Shown here in pieces: positions 1-12,913 of a stretch of DNA of 64,000 bases; within the stretch, counting starts at the first letter, position 1; every line of letters begins with the position of its first letter. The notes beneath the pieces are model-generated. The model was not told the DNA's origin. It saw nothing but the letters and a program-made list of their open reading frames with translations, and did no database searches. The translations under genes were made by a program, and so were the position numbers. The stretch spans positions 15,562,001-15,626,000 of the forward strand of contig OX579635.1 of the NCBI GenBank assembly GCA_951230915.1, in the 5' to 3' direction. The DNA comes from Antitrichia curtipendula (Eukaryota; Streptophyta; Bryopsida; Hypnales; Leucodontaceae).

Positions 1-526
1 AAGTCCCCCTAAAACGAATGGAGTCTGGCCTTGGATGAACCGAGTGGGCCTCTCCGTTCGCAAGCACTGAGTTTCTGCGGCTCTTTCTTACCCGAAGCAG
101 CAGCATCACCGCAGGTTCCGTGGTTTCAGAGATATGCCCGCCTGATGCCATGGCTCGTGGTTCCACGTTCTGACAAGGAGATGGCGAACTCGATCAGGCT
201 CCTCTTAAAGCAGACCAGGATTTTTAGACCCGATGCGGGCTGTTTGCTGGGTCAATTGGCTGCTCTACGCGGCCCACGATTGTACTATTGTCACAACTCT
301 TACGGCAAGGGCAAGGTATTTATTCGGGACTAATACATTCATTCAGGAAAATTATAGCCACTCACACAGACAATCCACCGACACTGGTTTCTCAAAGGCC
401 CTAAAGAATGTAGAATAAATTAGCTATGATATACACAGGCTGCATCTAATAAGAAAATTGGAACAAAATGTAAACTACAAAATTAGTTGGTTCTGCCATG
501 ATGCTGCACATCATACAGAAAAAACA
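1..526. other. Unassigned sequence downstream of COG8
   Basis: This stretch lies past the COG8 stop codon. A 100-codon plus-strand reading frame covers 31-333 and has ordinary codon composition, but I do not recognise the product. It could be the last exon of a convergent gene cut by the window edge. The remainder is probably COG8 3' UTR and intergenic DNA. Confidence 0.3.
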
Positions 527-3500
527 TTATGATTCTAATACCTGACTGTCAGTACTGGGATTTGAATCAGGTGTCTTTTCCTGTCGTGGCTCATCAACAA
601 CTGCAGAGTTCTCTACCTCAACGCCCTCCTCCAATAATGAACCTCCATGTCCATTTTCGGTAATATTACCATTACCATTCGCATCTTGACTTCTTCCGTC
701 GGCAGCTTCGCTAGTCACCTCTGAAGGTGGTAGATCTTGCGGTAATTGGTTGAGGTCCAGGGAACGACTTCCATTTCTGATCTCCTTGGAGTATGAAGTT
801 TGTGTAGACACCAGCTTTCGGACACCTTCCAGAACCTCATTCGTTTGAATGAGTGCAGATCCCCCTGAGCAGCACTTTCCAAAGCAGAGTATACAATACG
901 GGCAAACGACCTGCAAAATGTGACATGTACGTAAATTACTTCCTGACCAATGCGACCGCTCCAATGATCACAAAGGCAGTGATGTTCGTGCAAGGAAAAG
1001 CATCAGATGAAAGTGCGGACCCCCACATTGGATAATGCCCGACAAGGAGAGTAAACGACAGTACCTCTATAAAAGCCCGACACATAGCCAGAAATAAAGT
1101 TTTCTCACTGTCCTTCACAATGCGGGTTGCATTGTAACGTAAGAGAGAATTAGCCACACTCTGCAAAGCACATTGGAGCTCCAAAGCTAACGTGGCTTTC
1201 AGGTTGATGGGAGCGCAATGTCTCAATTCATTCAGCGCAGCTAAGACACCTGAGACCAAATAGGAAATGTCAGTCCCTCTCTAAGAAGGTAACAGATTTT
1301 GGAAGAGTTTCTTCACAGAGGTCGCGCCAAGACATATAATGCACAAAGATACGAAGACAGATGGGACAAATCCCTTATTCGGACAACCAATTTAACAAAT
1401 AGGAAATCCATTGTTTACTGTAAACGGCAGATATCAGAACGGCAGAATAGAAGACCAAAGGATGCCAGAATTATATTTTGGGCAACAACCGTGGGCCAAA
1501 TTGAAAGACTCCAGACAGAAATAAGGCCAAAACTTACCATTGACAAATGCAGCAAGTGGAGGATGCTCCATAATAGAGTAAGGGGGAGCCACGTCATCAA
1601 GAGCATGATCCAGGCTACTAGTTCCTCTACCAAGCGTCACAGGAGGGAGAGGAACCCAACGGTGTGAATCAAGGACATGCTGTTACAGGTCAAATGTAAA
1701 GTGAGAAAAGTTGATTCAAAATTGTTAGGTGTACCTCAAGTGTATCTATTGTATTGGAAGTGCCACTACAAGGCATATTGCACATTCCTATGAGCTTCTT
1801 CTTATGACGAGGAAAACCATGCCAGAATTCAAATACAATTACAGATTCCAAAAACCTTATCTCCACATATTGGACAGACAAATTACACTCTGTAATTAGA
1901 CACCCACGGTATCTCAGCAAGGATTAGCAGAAAAGTAAGAAGTTAAAGCCAAGGGCACCTGGAAGTTGTCAACTGTGACAGACATGTTGCGCACAAATAG
2001 GTCGTGCACAGAGCTGCACATCGACAGCAAGTAGCCATAAGTCAGTGCCATACTTTACATGAACTAAGGAGCCTAAACCAGAGACAAGAATATCGATATG
2101 GAACAAATGCGAACAAAAACACCTACAAAGAGTAGTTGAGGTATGAACGTCACAGGGACGTAGGCATTGATTTTACCTACCTTTCAAAAAGTGGAGGAAG
2201 CAGGCCTCTGAAGTCCAGACCAACGCGCCCAAGGCTCATTCCACAATACTGAAAGGACCAGAATATTAGTGTCAGGCTTTCCCACTCCACTGTACTACAA
2301 CCTCCATGATTGTTTATGGTACTGAGCAAGAAAATTTCTTTATCAAGTCCTGGCGTGCTTCATTTCTTAAATTTACTGAGACTGATGAAAGAATTGATGA
2401 ACTGCGTGATAATTGATACTGCCTTACGAGTCCTTACCATACACTGATCCAATATGATAGCCAGATTCGGGCCCTCAGTGATCTGAGGAAGTACGTCACG
2501 AAGCACATTAAGGTGTGACGATACACGATGCATGGCCCAACTGTATAGGAGACCTCCATCGGTGTTTTCCTCGTGACCAGAGGTGTCGTCAGAAAAAATA
2601 GCACGATACTGCATAACTACGTCAAACAGGTGTACTCGATGGCAATCCGCCATCCTCTTCAAATACTCATATGGATTGCTTTGGTCTAAATCGTCGATAA
2701 TACCCACCAGCCATGCTTCTCTGCATCTCAAAAACTGTTGCATAAAAGTACTTATGTCTTAGACTCCGTTGTACAACAAGCTTCATGGAGTCCCACGTCC
2801 TTAAAGATGATCATATGTAGACGAACAGGTCATACGTGTAACCAATGTTCATGGTCTGGCCCCTATGCAAGAGAATCCTGGTGAATAATGTTCGTGGGAG
2901 TGGAATTAAAAGGCATTTATATGCTGGAACTGCTAGATATGTAGAATATGTACAAAAGGTTTACCTGAAGTCGAATTTCATGCTCATTAAATACAGCCAA
3001 TCGCCGCAAGTAGCCAATCACTCTCAAACATTCTGGCAACTGCACGCAATGTCGAGAAACATTACAGAAAGAAAAAAGTTAGTCTCTTGTAAGACGTGAC
3101 TGTGACTGTGACTTTGGATGCAACGGATGACAGGCCATCACCAAATGACTCAGTTGCAAGTCACAGTACTTATCACATTGTCTTGAATATATGCTGAATT
3201 AATATGGGAACTCACCGGAATGTTCGATCTGAGTCGTTGCAGAATTTGAGCAAGCAATGATTGAGTTGTATGCCTTACATCTGCCTCTAATGACTGGATC
3301 ACAGGAAGTCTGCATCCCATCCAAAAACAGTGCATGAAAATTAGGTCATAACAAAGTTCATCACGATACCAAATTACGGAAAGACAACAGATAAATTGAA
3401 AATACGATATTTACCTAGAATGCATCATAGCCAGTTTTGAAACAAACGCTTCCAGATCAAGAGCTTCGTCATAATTTCCATTTCGCACACATCTGCACAT

Positions 3501-4548
3501 GGAAGCGAACCAGAGGAAATCTTTAAGTCTAACTTGCTTCCACACCTGGCAAAACTAGATAGAACCAAGCAGAGTGCAAAGAAACGCAGAAACAATTCAT
3601 TGTACTTTCGATGAGCTGTCTCTCTATTTTTCTAAGATTACAGAGTTACCGAAACCATTTCTATGAATATTTTAGATTATAGCCTTCAAGCACTAATAGA
3701 TAGACTCACGCGTCCATAAGCTGGGGTATCTCCAGCAAATCCAAAAGAGAACTATGATTAGCGAGCAGAGTTCGATTCAGCTGTCGCTTCTCTAAGATCT
3801 GTTGCGCATCTTCCATGAAGTCATTGCAGCCGGTGATGAGCTTCGGAATTTCTGCGATCTTGGCAGATAAAAGACCAATAAAAACACTCAGTCACTGACA
3901 AGAATACAGTCTTGGATTTAACGAACAGAAACAAACAATTGTTTCAAAAGTGGGAAATGTACATGCCCACGTCTATTCGAACGCAGATTCAGATGACATG
4001 CACGCCACTTACAGAAAAAAATACCAATGAGCACAAGATGCAACCCTAACAGCGACACCGAAACTATCCATCTGTAAAATTGTGAATCGTCGGACATTCC
4101 ACAAGACAAAACCTCAACACCTTGCAGGGGAAAGAAAGAAAGAAAGAAAAACACGCCAAGCGCAAAATGCATCATAAATCGTAAGTAAACGGCACAGCAC
4201 TCGCGACTTACCAAAGTCTTCAAATGCTCATCCACAGCTGTAATTTCATGAGTGATATTCTGCACCGCATCTGCCGCACTGATGAATGCTCTATAGTGTC
4301 CAACGGCCACTTCTTGCATCTGCCGACGGATTCGTTCTCCATCGACTTTCAAAAGCTCTGGCTCCTGCAGATCATCACCATTGTTAAACCTAATCAAGAG
4401 CAAGCGATCGCGATCTGCACACCTACGATAGCATTGAGCAGATCAAAACCCTTACTGAACAGGATTTCTCTGAGAGTGTTAGAAGCTTAGAATCGAACTA
4501 AACCTGCTCAATGTCGTGCAAACTCAGGAGAGTTAGCGTCTCCCCCAT
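527..4548 (-). CDS. COG8: Conserved oligomeric Golgi complex subunit 8
   Basis: COG8 is a subunit of the COG tethering complex, which captures retrograde vesicles at the Golgi. Eleven exons join in one continuous frame: 4364-4212, 3858-3710, 3492-3415, 3309-3216, 3039-2965, 2734-2438, 2248-2181, 2013-1959, 1679-1538, 1249-1065 and 910-527, all with GT-AG borders, giving 559 codons plus stop. Recognisable plant COG8 blocks include [106 protein letters not shown] and [10 protein letters not shown] likely first exon, 4548-4504 ([15 protein letters not shown], donor CAG|GTTTAG), splices in phase to give about 574 residues. That first exon lacks the conserved helix I expected before EPELL, so the N-terminus is uncertain. 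The C-terminal 90 residues are acidic and low-complexity. The family assignment is firm; the first exon is an inference. Confidence 0.93.
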
Positions 4549-4863
4549 GGTGCCCGTCGCTCCACCAAACCCTCGCGCAACCTCGAAGCTCAGTGATGGG
4601 CATTACAACGAGGAGCAGGGACGGGTAAAAAACGTCAGATCATGTTCCCGAAACTCAAGTTCTACGGAGAGACGGTCTGAGTGGAGACGGGGGCGGACCG
4701 AGCGGACCGGGCGGGGACGGGACGGGTCTCTGCAGAAACTGGGCCCGCGTTACACTAGGATCACCTTAAACCGTGCGACAATCATTATTTTGTGTGCGGA
4801 GAGCTCTCATTTCTTTTTTTTTGGGGGGGGGGACAAATTGCAACCAGCCCGGGGGGTCACCTA

Positions 4864-7436
4864 GGGGTCAAATTGCACCGTTTCACTGAATAAAAGTAGC
4901 CTCTTTTCGTCAAATTATTTTCATTTCTATTTAAAATGTAGATAAATTTGGCAATTTTTGATGAAAAGTGTATGAATATAATTTAAAAGTATTTTTTGGT
5001 TCAAAAGATGAATGAATGTAGAAATAGAATATTTTACCAAATTTTAAATGATTGCCATTTGGAAACTTTATCAAAAATTTAAAAGAAAAGACCTCATCGC
5101 AACTAAAGTGGTTTGATATCCAAGAAAAAAACCTGATTATATTATACAAAAATTATAAGTGGACAATATTAAATTGGTGGATGTTTCTAAAATTGTGCCT
5201 TTATTTCTTTTGTCTACAATTTGAGCATTGTGCTACAAGCATCTATTTATTCTATGAATTTTTTAGGGTTTGCTTTCAAGAGTATCCGTAGATCTTACCT
5301 TGAGGTGATGGCCTACCTTAGGGTGCTTTACAAGCTATGTTTTAGGATCAAAAGTAATGTAGATTAGTAATAAATTCAATCTAGCGGGGTCATTAAAATA
5401 ATCATTTAATTATGGAAGGATGATGCCTATTATTAAAGTAACTATCCAAAAAATATTAGATTCTTGAAATAATTGGTTCATTCTTTGTTCCTATAATTTC
5501 TTTTCAAATTATTTATGAGATTTCTTTTTGTCCTTAGCAATGTTTCAAATTTCAAATATAAATCCCACTTCTGTTGCTTTGACCTCTCTAGGTAGCTAGG
5601 AATGGGCCAATTATAGTCACAGATTCAACCAAAAGTAATAATTGTTGAATAGTTGAGATTTAGACCACAATCAAATGAATAACAACTTTCAATCAAAGTT
5701 TTGATTGATAATAATGGAGTGTATTAGTGATCACAATAAGAACTTCTATCTTTTAGGTAGAAAATAATCATTGACAGTGAATATTTTAAAGCATTGATGT
5801 TGTGGTTGTTTTAGGAAGTTCTTTTGACCATTTTAGGTGAATATATGACTATTATACGGATGTATTTTATATGGTTTGAAAAAAGGGTGTGCAATAACTA
5901 AACTCTATTGGGATATTTGGTTAATACACTTCAAAAATTCAAAATAAAATAATAAAATCATTTCAAAAAAGTAGATGCTTTTGTGTTTAAATTGTTAGAA
6001 AATAGTGAAAACACTACAAAATAAATAAAACAAGAATAGGACATTGTAATTCAATGAAAATGAAAATTCCATCCCTCCAAACAATAAAAGAATATCTTTG
6101 AATGTCTAAAAATGCACACATAAGATAGCCTTCTCTATATATTTGCGGAGAATTGAAAAGTTCTATTTTTAGATGCCCTTGTATAATAGATGACACCTTA
6201 TTGTGCTTATATACTTCCCAAAGTAAACTTTAAGTTTGTAATTTCAGATACCCAAAGTCCCCCAAAACATAAAAACCAAAAATTTAACAAATCAACAAAG
6301 TTGCACCTCATGTAACAAATGATTTTCTCAAATATCCGCAAAAATGAAACTATAATTAACAAGATATCATCCTTCTTTGTAATGAATTTTGGCTTCATTG
6401 TCTAATTAAATTTAGAATTATTTTTAAACTATAATACAAACACATCAAACATTCAATATGGGATGCTAAATTTGTAAAAATATTTCATGCTTTCAACCTA
6501 CAAACTTGAATGGTATGTTGGCTCTTTGTGTTGATAATAGCACAAGAAAAGTGAATCCAACAAAGTATCATTGAATCATAATATTTGTATATATAATACT
6601 AATTCATCTAAATCACAATATTTGCAATATATTTGAATTAGTGCACATTGAAATTTGAAAATTAAAAAAATTCAAGTTATACATTTGAAATTATTACAAA
6701 ATTTTGCATAAAAAGTAAAGGAATGATCCAATTTTTTTTTAAAAGCCCCCTCATTTTGTTAGAAAATAATTAATACAACTTGAATTTAACTAGGACATTT
6801 AGGGGTTAACATAGCCATGGACATGAGATTGAATAAAATGTCCCCACCTAAAACTTATTTATTTTCAAACAAGCAATTCTAAATACAATTAGGGAAAATT
6901 TCATATCACAATGTAGCAAATGAAGGCAAAAGTTAATGCAATTGGTTTAAGACTCTTTCAAGTTTATATAAATATACTACAAGTTTTTAAAGCTAAGGTA
7001 AAAAGAACACCTACTATTGACATTAAACTATCATTTATCAAACATCCTTGAGATTAAAAAAAAGGCTTTAAATCTCAATGGTTGCTTCAAATAATTCTTC
7101 AACTTCTATTGGTTCTTTTTAAAAACTAATGTTGAATTTGAGTAACCGCTTTTGTCATATATAGATCAATGAGAGGTTGTAAAGAGCCCTTTTCTAGCTA
7201 ATCAAAATAGCATGTGGTGTTCCAAAAGGATAAAAATATTTTATTTAGCATTCATACATTGCACAGAGTCTACAAATTCTAAATAAGTAAATTGTGGATT
7301 AAAAAAAACTGCTATCAATAGGACTAGATATTACCATGTATCTTCAAAAATCAATGTTTCAATGCCACAAATTAAAATTTCCAAATATATAAATGAAAAA
7401 AAACACAATAAGATAATAACTCACTTTCATCAAAGG
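4864..7436. other. AT-rich intergenic region without recognisable genes
   Basis: Between the COG8 promoter side and the repeat at 7437 the sequence is strongly AT-rich with many homopolymer runs. The open frames here are short and have biased, non-protein-like composition. I see no conserved coding block, RNA gene or clear terminal repeats. The T8-G10 run near 4816-4831 is simple sequence. Confidence 0.5.
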
Positions 7437-7830
7437 TTGGTTTACACCAGGGTTAAAATAAAGGCCCTATTGAAACATCAAAGCAATGATTGATAGAGAC
7501 ATAGGTGTAGTCCAAATTGGAATACACTGTGGCCAAAGCCAATGCCATTTTTATGGATGAAAAGTTCACTTGAAATCCTACATGGTCAAAGAAGATAATA
7601 TTTTGCAGATTACTAGGAGGTGGGCTAAAAATCTCAAAATCATAGATTTTGTATATTTAATTGATCTTGCAATTGACAAACTTAGATCTAATAATAAATA
7701 GATAAGGCCAGGCTATGGTCTCTCTTGGGTTTACACCAAGACTAAGACTAAATATCATTACTATATTTCATCTTTACTCTTGCTTCGTTGGAGTGCTTGT
7801 GGTCCCTCGGTCCAAGCCCTGGTGAGAACC
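7437..7830. repeat. Repeat with TTGGTTTACACC-type ends, copy 1
   Basis: The left end reads TTGGTTTACACCAGGG and the right end GGTGAGAACCAACC, an imperfect inverted pair. A diverged copy in the same orientation lies at 47605-48095, where the right end is cleaner (TTGGTGTAAACCAACC). Shared internal phrases include the block around 7535-7560 on gccaaagc and atgccattttt, and the block around 7665-7720. It is probably a non-autonomous TIR transposon. No target duplication was identified. Confidence 0.5.
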
Positions 7831-8035
7831 AACCGTAACCTACTTTAAAAAAAAGAGCATCACGATCTGCATAATAGGATAAAGGGATACAAGTAGGATC
7901 CGTTTATTAAGGAGGCTATCTCGTAGAATACTTGTGGCCCCTTCAGGCCACTTGAAACATTAACGAGCAAATAGCTCAATTCCGAGAATCATACAGCAAC
8001 TCAAATAAAGCTGGAACTTAAAGCAGCGAACAAAT

Positions 8036-10002
8036 TCAAGCGTCCACAGCCTTCTTTATTGGCGCTTCAGGGACAGCCATGTAATCTTGACTGCAAGCCA
8101 AACAAAGCAGAATGAGACAACGACATCTACTAATAAGGTATGTGCACCCAGGATAGTCACCTGAAATATATAGATCGCATTCATTTCGAGTGGCAATTAC
8201 CTTCGCCAGTATTCCATAATAGCTTGACAACATTCATACAAGTGCATGTACACGTAATCGAAATGACCGAAGGAGCATTAAACAGAGTCACTACAATCCA
8301 TAGAGTAGAGGCATACCGGATCTTGCGGGAGAGCTGATAAAGCCCCGTTGTTGCCATAGCAACATTGACACTGAATAGGTTCCAGTTTTTCTGCAACACA
8401 TTGCTCAACAGGTAAACTACTTCTGTCCCACCAGTATCAAACATTCTTGATCCATTCATAATTATGTATCGAAGTGATATGATAACTCGAGGGTTCTAAG
8501 TCCAAAGGGGTCCAATGATTGTCATTGAGAATTTGCATACTAAGCATAAAACTAAGACGGAGGTAATGAGGGCCTACCGGTTTGATAACCGTGCTGTACC
8601 GAGACCAAATCAAGCCCGTGGCAGTTACAGCTGCAGAACATAGAGAAGGAGCACTAGTAAATTTACAGAACCGTGAGAAATAAAATTGCATTATCTATAG
8701 AGGATCAAGATTTTTTAAATCCATCACATTCCAGAGGAGCAGAGATTATTACTTTGATGTTAACCACTAGGTGTCCAAATGGCTAAAAGTGGCAGCTTCC
8801 ATACTAGTTGAAATAAACTATTTAGGAAGCTGCAAGGAAGGTAACATAACGTATCCATAGGGAAAAAAACAATGTCCTACATTTTGAACGATAGAAATAT
8901 ATTTCGAATTTCACAAGGTGGACTTTCGATTTTTAGTTTAAGCAATTACAGGTTAACCCCAGGACAAAATTTATGAGAGAAATTCTCTGCGAAAAAGTAC
9001 AGTTCGAGCATTACCCAATTGCTGAGGGTACGAAATCTTTTCAGGTGGCTTTTGAAAATCAGCAACGTTAGCTATAGAAATGCCCCATTTGAATGTTGGT
9101 GCCCAAAAATGAACTGCAGGCAAAAGGCAAAAGCAATGTCAGAGGAAGCACATGTTCTTGACTGCGGGTGTCATTCAAATGATGTAACACGCAGGAACAA
9201 AACGAGACCCTGGACTAACATAGTGGAACAATACGAGCCATATAAGCACATCTTCCTATAAAAAGCAATGACGCAATCAATTGCCCAAATCCTTTGTTTA
9301 TGCCTCACAATCGAGAGACGACTGTTGCTCAGGGAACACCACCATCTGAATCTATACGACCGGTACATTCTCTCCAAAGAACACACACGGTGTGTCTCCT
9401 GAGCAACACTCTGCCCACAATAGATACCTAGTTTGACAGACAAAATTGCATCGAGCAACAATTGGCCAGTTCTGATTCCACTAAAGCTCATCCAGTGTAC
9501 TCTACACACCTTTCTGACAACTCATCGCTTCTACTTATCACTCTCCACACCCAACCGCAGGAAACGATCAATATTCCAATCCATAAACATCACTGAAACC
9601 TTTGCCAATTCATAACGGCACTCACACGGGTAACAAAGTCAGAAAATAACATCCACGGATAACGATAAGCACAGACTATCAATTCACAGAACCTTCAATA
9701 ACGGATCTGCACACACTGACGCTTCCTAGATCATAGTCTTCAGGTTAACACAGCATAATTCGAGACTGAAAGGTTCCACCCCGACAAATGCATATTTCAT
9801 TGTCGGACAAACCCTAAGCACACAAAAACAGAGTTCAACATTCATGCTCCACTACTAACCCTCAAATTCCAAGTCAAATCGTTACAAACGCGAGAGAGCC
9901 CTAAATTGGTACAGATTCGAGGGAAAATAGAACGGGACTGAAGAGATTACTGGTCTTGGGGCCGGCAGGGTGGTTCCAGATCGCCGCCACTTTCGTCGCC
10001 AT
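8036..10002 (-). CDS. Mitochondrial pyruvate carrier, MPC2-type
   Basis: This subunit of the mitochondrial inner-membrane pyruvate carrier imports pyruvate into the matrix together with an MPC1 partner. Five exons: 10002-9951, 9113-9015, 8630-8578, 8390-8317 and 8090-8036, all GT-AG, giving 110 residues, the usual plant MPC length. Diagnostic blocks are WNHPAGPKTIHFWAPTFKWG at the N-terminus, ADFQKPPEKISYPQ, then TATGLIWSRYSTVIKPKNWN, followed by LFSVNVAMATTGLYQLSRKI. FWAPTFKWG and IWSRYS distinguish MPC2/NRGA1-type from MPC1-type plant carriers. The two or three hydrophobic segments expected of the family are present. The short tail after RKIRQDY is variable in the family. A diverged duplicate of the promoter, exon 1 and intron 1 lies 10 kb away upstream of VPS62. 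Confidence 0.94.
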
Positions 10003-10238
10003 CAGACTGAGCGAGACGAGAAGCTACACACACTGTGCTTGGCCTGCTGCATCCACGAAACCCTACCAGAGCTCGAATTGGTGCTGCAACTGCGACGACA
10101 AGAACAAATGGCAGACTTCAGTGACTACAAAATTTCACCCGCGATGGCCATTATTCTCTCCAAGGATGTCGCAATGGATGTGACGGAATCGCTGTGGCTC
10201 ATCCAGAGGATGAATTTCATCCGTGAGAATGTGGTCTG

Positions 10239-10480
10239 CATCGGGAAAGTACCCCTCATTGCTTCAATATTGTTGCAATATTGTTTCAATGGGTTAACAG
10301 TATAGTATTGAAAGTATATTGTTGCATTACTGCAAATAATAATGCAACAATATTGAAATAATGGGAGTCTTGCATTTTTATTAAAAATATATTATTTTAA
10401 TATTGCAACAATACACTTTCAATACTATATTGTTAACCCATTGAAGCAGTACTGCAGCAATGGGTGGCTTTTTCCCAATG
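10239..10480. mobile_element. Fold-back MITE, copy 1 (CATCGGGAAA termini)
   Basis: This 242-bp element begins CATCGGGAAAG and ends TTTCCCAATG. The two halves are inverted copies of each other over about 90 bp each: the block with GGGTTAACAGTATAGTATTG near 10288 is mirrored near 10420. A second copy in opposite orientation is at 63693-63933. No coding capacity. The target duplication is unclear, with at most 2 bp matching. A transcript would form a long hairpin. Confidence 0.8.
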
Positions 10481-10514
10481 TGTTCTTGTCAGGCTACTTT
10501 TCTTTGGAGATTTA

Positions 10515-10921
10515 GAGCATGCCCGCCAGGCGCTTTCCTATCTCTATCCCTATCCCAATCCTACATCCAAAAAGATAGAGATGGGAAAAAGACTGCCCAC
10601 AGTCTTCTCTATACTTGGAGGCTGGAAGAAAAAACTAGCCTTTATTTAGATACTGAGGTAGTGGAGGAAGGTAATTCCACAATCCTTGCAGAATTTAAGG
10701 AACCTTACCCCAAATCAAAGGAGTACGCATCATCCAGATGGGATAAGAACTGGTATAGAGTTTACTCAGTTTGAGTTCCGTATCGAGACCCATGTTTGGA
10801 GAACTTGATTCTCTCTTCTTCCAAAATTTGGGGATACAGTACACTGGTGGAGGCTGACTCTTCCCTATCCGGATGATTTTCATCCAGATAGGGATAGGGA
10901 TCTCCACTGGTGGGGATGCTC
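10515..10921. mobile_element. Tourist/PIF-Harbinger-like MITE with TTA duplication
   Basis: The element starts GAGCATGCCCGCCAG and ends CCACTGGTGGGGATGCTC. These are imperfect inverted ends of the GAGCATCCCC type common in plant MITEs, followed on each side by inverted runs of tatccctatcc. Both flanks carry TTA (10512-10514 and 10922-10924), the 3-bp duplication typical of PIF/Harbinger insertions. The short open frames inside are not transposase-like. Confidence 0.7.
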
Positions 10922-11083
10922 TTACAACAAATTCCACTCTTCATTCTATGTAGTATGGTCCACATTAAATAGATACTAGATTTGAATTATCTGCTAGTAT
11001 CAAAAGCATGTCATGCATGTATGATGTACATGCTATCTAATTAAAATTGTGATCCAAAAACAGAATAGAAGACCTCTTCAATC

Positions 11084-11970
11084 CCTAAAGTCCCTATGGG
11101 TAGGCTTATGTGATATTTTGAACCTTTTTTTGAAGATAGGCAATCATATTAGCTTTCTAGGAATATAAATTTTATTTTAATTGGTGCCCCAAAACAAAAG
11201 TTATGTCGCCATGAGTATAAAAAGCAACTTGAGGGGCAATCCAAAAAAATCATAAAAAATTGAATTTTTAAATTTTAAATTAAAATAATTTTTTTTTGCT
11301 TATATAAGCTTTTTCACAAAGCTTATATTTTTGTCTACATCAGAAGCTTTGATTCATTCTATTTGAACTAGTGATGAGAAAGTTATGAACAATCTTATCA
11401 TCTTGAAAAAACAACTTATAGAATCCATTTTTGAATGCAATTTTTATAATTTTTCAAAAAAAATTATTATGTAGGATTAAATTTGCTTGCTAGAACAATC
11501 TCAAAGTTGGAATTATTGTGTTTCAATTCCATCTTAGAGCTATTAATGGTTTAGTTATCCCTTCAATCTTGATTTTATTTCTACTTAACAATTTTTTAAT
11601 GAGTGAAAATTAAGTGTTTTTTTGTTGAATTTTCTTCTTAGATTCTCAACTCAATTCTTCAACGTAAAAAATTAGAAAATCAAAATCAATAGTGGAAATT
11701 TTTTTTAAGTTAATAAATTTCAAAGCCAAAAAATACAGTCAATCAAGGTGTAAAAAAAACTTGTTTTTTTCACTTTAAATGGAAATATCTTGCAATCTAC
11801 ATGGTCAAAGTTTTAAAAAGAAATTCCACATGTTTTAATACTATTATAATTCAAATCCTACAATTAGATATGTAAAAATAAAGTAAAATAAATTTATTTT
11901 TTTGCTTTTTGCAATAGAAATGGCAATTTTGAGTAGATTTTGATTGAAAAAGGCCTTGGAAGTTTATAGA
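11084..11970. mobile_element. TTAA-type element, family B, copy 1 (edges degraded)
   Basis: This region is homologous to 14113-15025, where it is inverted, and to 56138-58003. Shared blocks include the one around 11330-11400 (aagctttgattcatt, agttatgaacaatctt), around 11480-11540 (ttgctagaacaatct) and 11775-11800 (tatcttgcaatctacatgg). The left end reads TCAATCCCTAAAG and the right end lies near 11970, so both edges have lost the intact TTAA seen in the other copies. No coding capacity. Confidence 0.6.
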
Positions 11971-12913
11971 TTACTTCTTTTCAGAAATAGACATCTAAAA
12001 ATTGAACCAATTTTGTTACTTGCCTATTGCATGTATTCTAAAAAATGATTTATCCCACTATTTTAGTCAACACAACCACTGCATGCTATTATCAACTGTG
12101 AGACTTTGATATTATATATAAGGTGTTGTATGTAATCATTATTAGAAATCAATACCCACTAGTGCTCCCTCATAATTCCCCCCAAATCCCACTTTTTAAT
12201 GTTCCAAAACTACACTTTAAGAAATATATTCAAAACTAAAAGTTCTTAGACAAATAGACAATATGACTGCATTGAACTCTACTTACAATTCAAAATAAAT
12301 TTTTCTAAATGTTATTTTTAATCTTAATCTGAAATATTTTGTTGAATACAAAGATCATTTTTGGATAGAGCAAGTATATTATAATATTTAAAATAATTTT
12401 GTTTAGTGTTGCTACCATGATTTAAAGAATCTACATTATTCAATAGTGATTGACTTTTTTTTTTTACTTTGAATAGTATTACAATTACTTCTATTTAGTA
12501 GTTTTGGGATACACAATTACTTCAATTGCGTACTAATTGGCAACCCAACAATCAAAGTGACAACCTCCAAAGTACAAAACCATTTTACCACCACAAACCT
12601 AGGATAAAGTACAATCTACAATAATTGATAACAAAAGCTCTATTTAGTGTGGCTTCATGTTTGTAAGAATACTACTACTTGGAAAGCAACACTAAATAGA
12701 ATGAAGAATGTAGAAGTACAATGTTTGCAACATTTGCAACAACAAACCCTTTACATAAGAACCAATGATAGTATTTTCTAATGTTTATACAAGATTACAA
12801 TAAAAAGTGGAATAAATCCAACCCTTTACATTAGATTGTCATGACTTAAAAATCTATCCACTTGGCGTCCAAAAGATTTGAAGTATCAACAAGAGTGACA
12901 CCCAAACTACATA

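Noticed and set aside
4376..4500. Candidate COG8 exon between exon 1 and the EPELL exon
   Set aside because: None of the three minus-strand frames resembles the expected COG8 helix, and no acceptor-donor pair keeps the frame.
8201..8226. Possible extra MPC exon (YYGILAK) between exons 4 and 5
   Set aside because: Direct splicing of 8317 to 8090 gives RKIRQDY, the family pattern, in phase; including the extra block breaks the frame.
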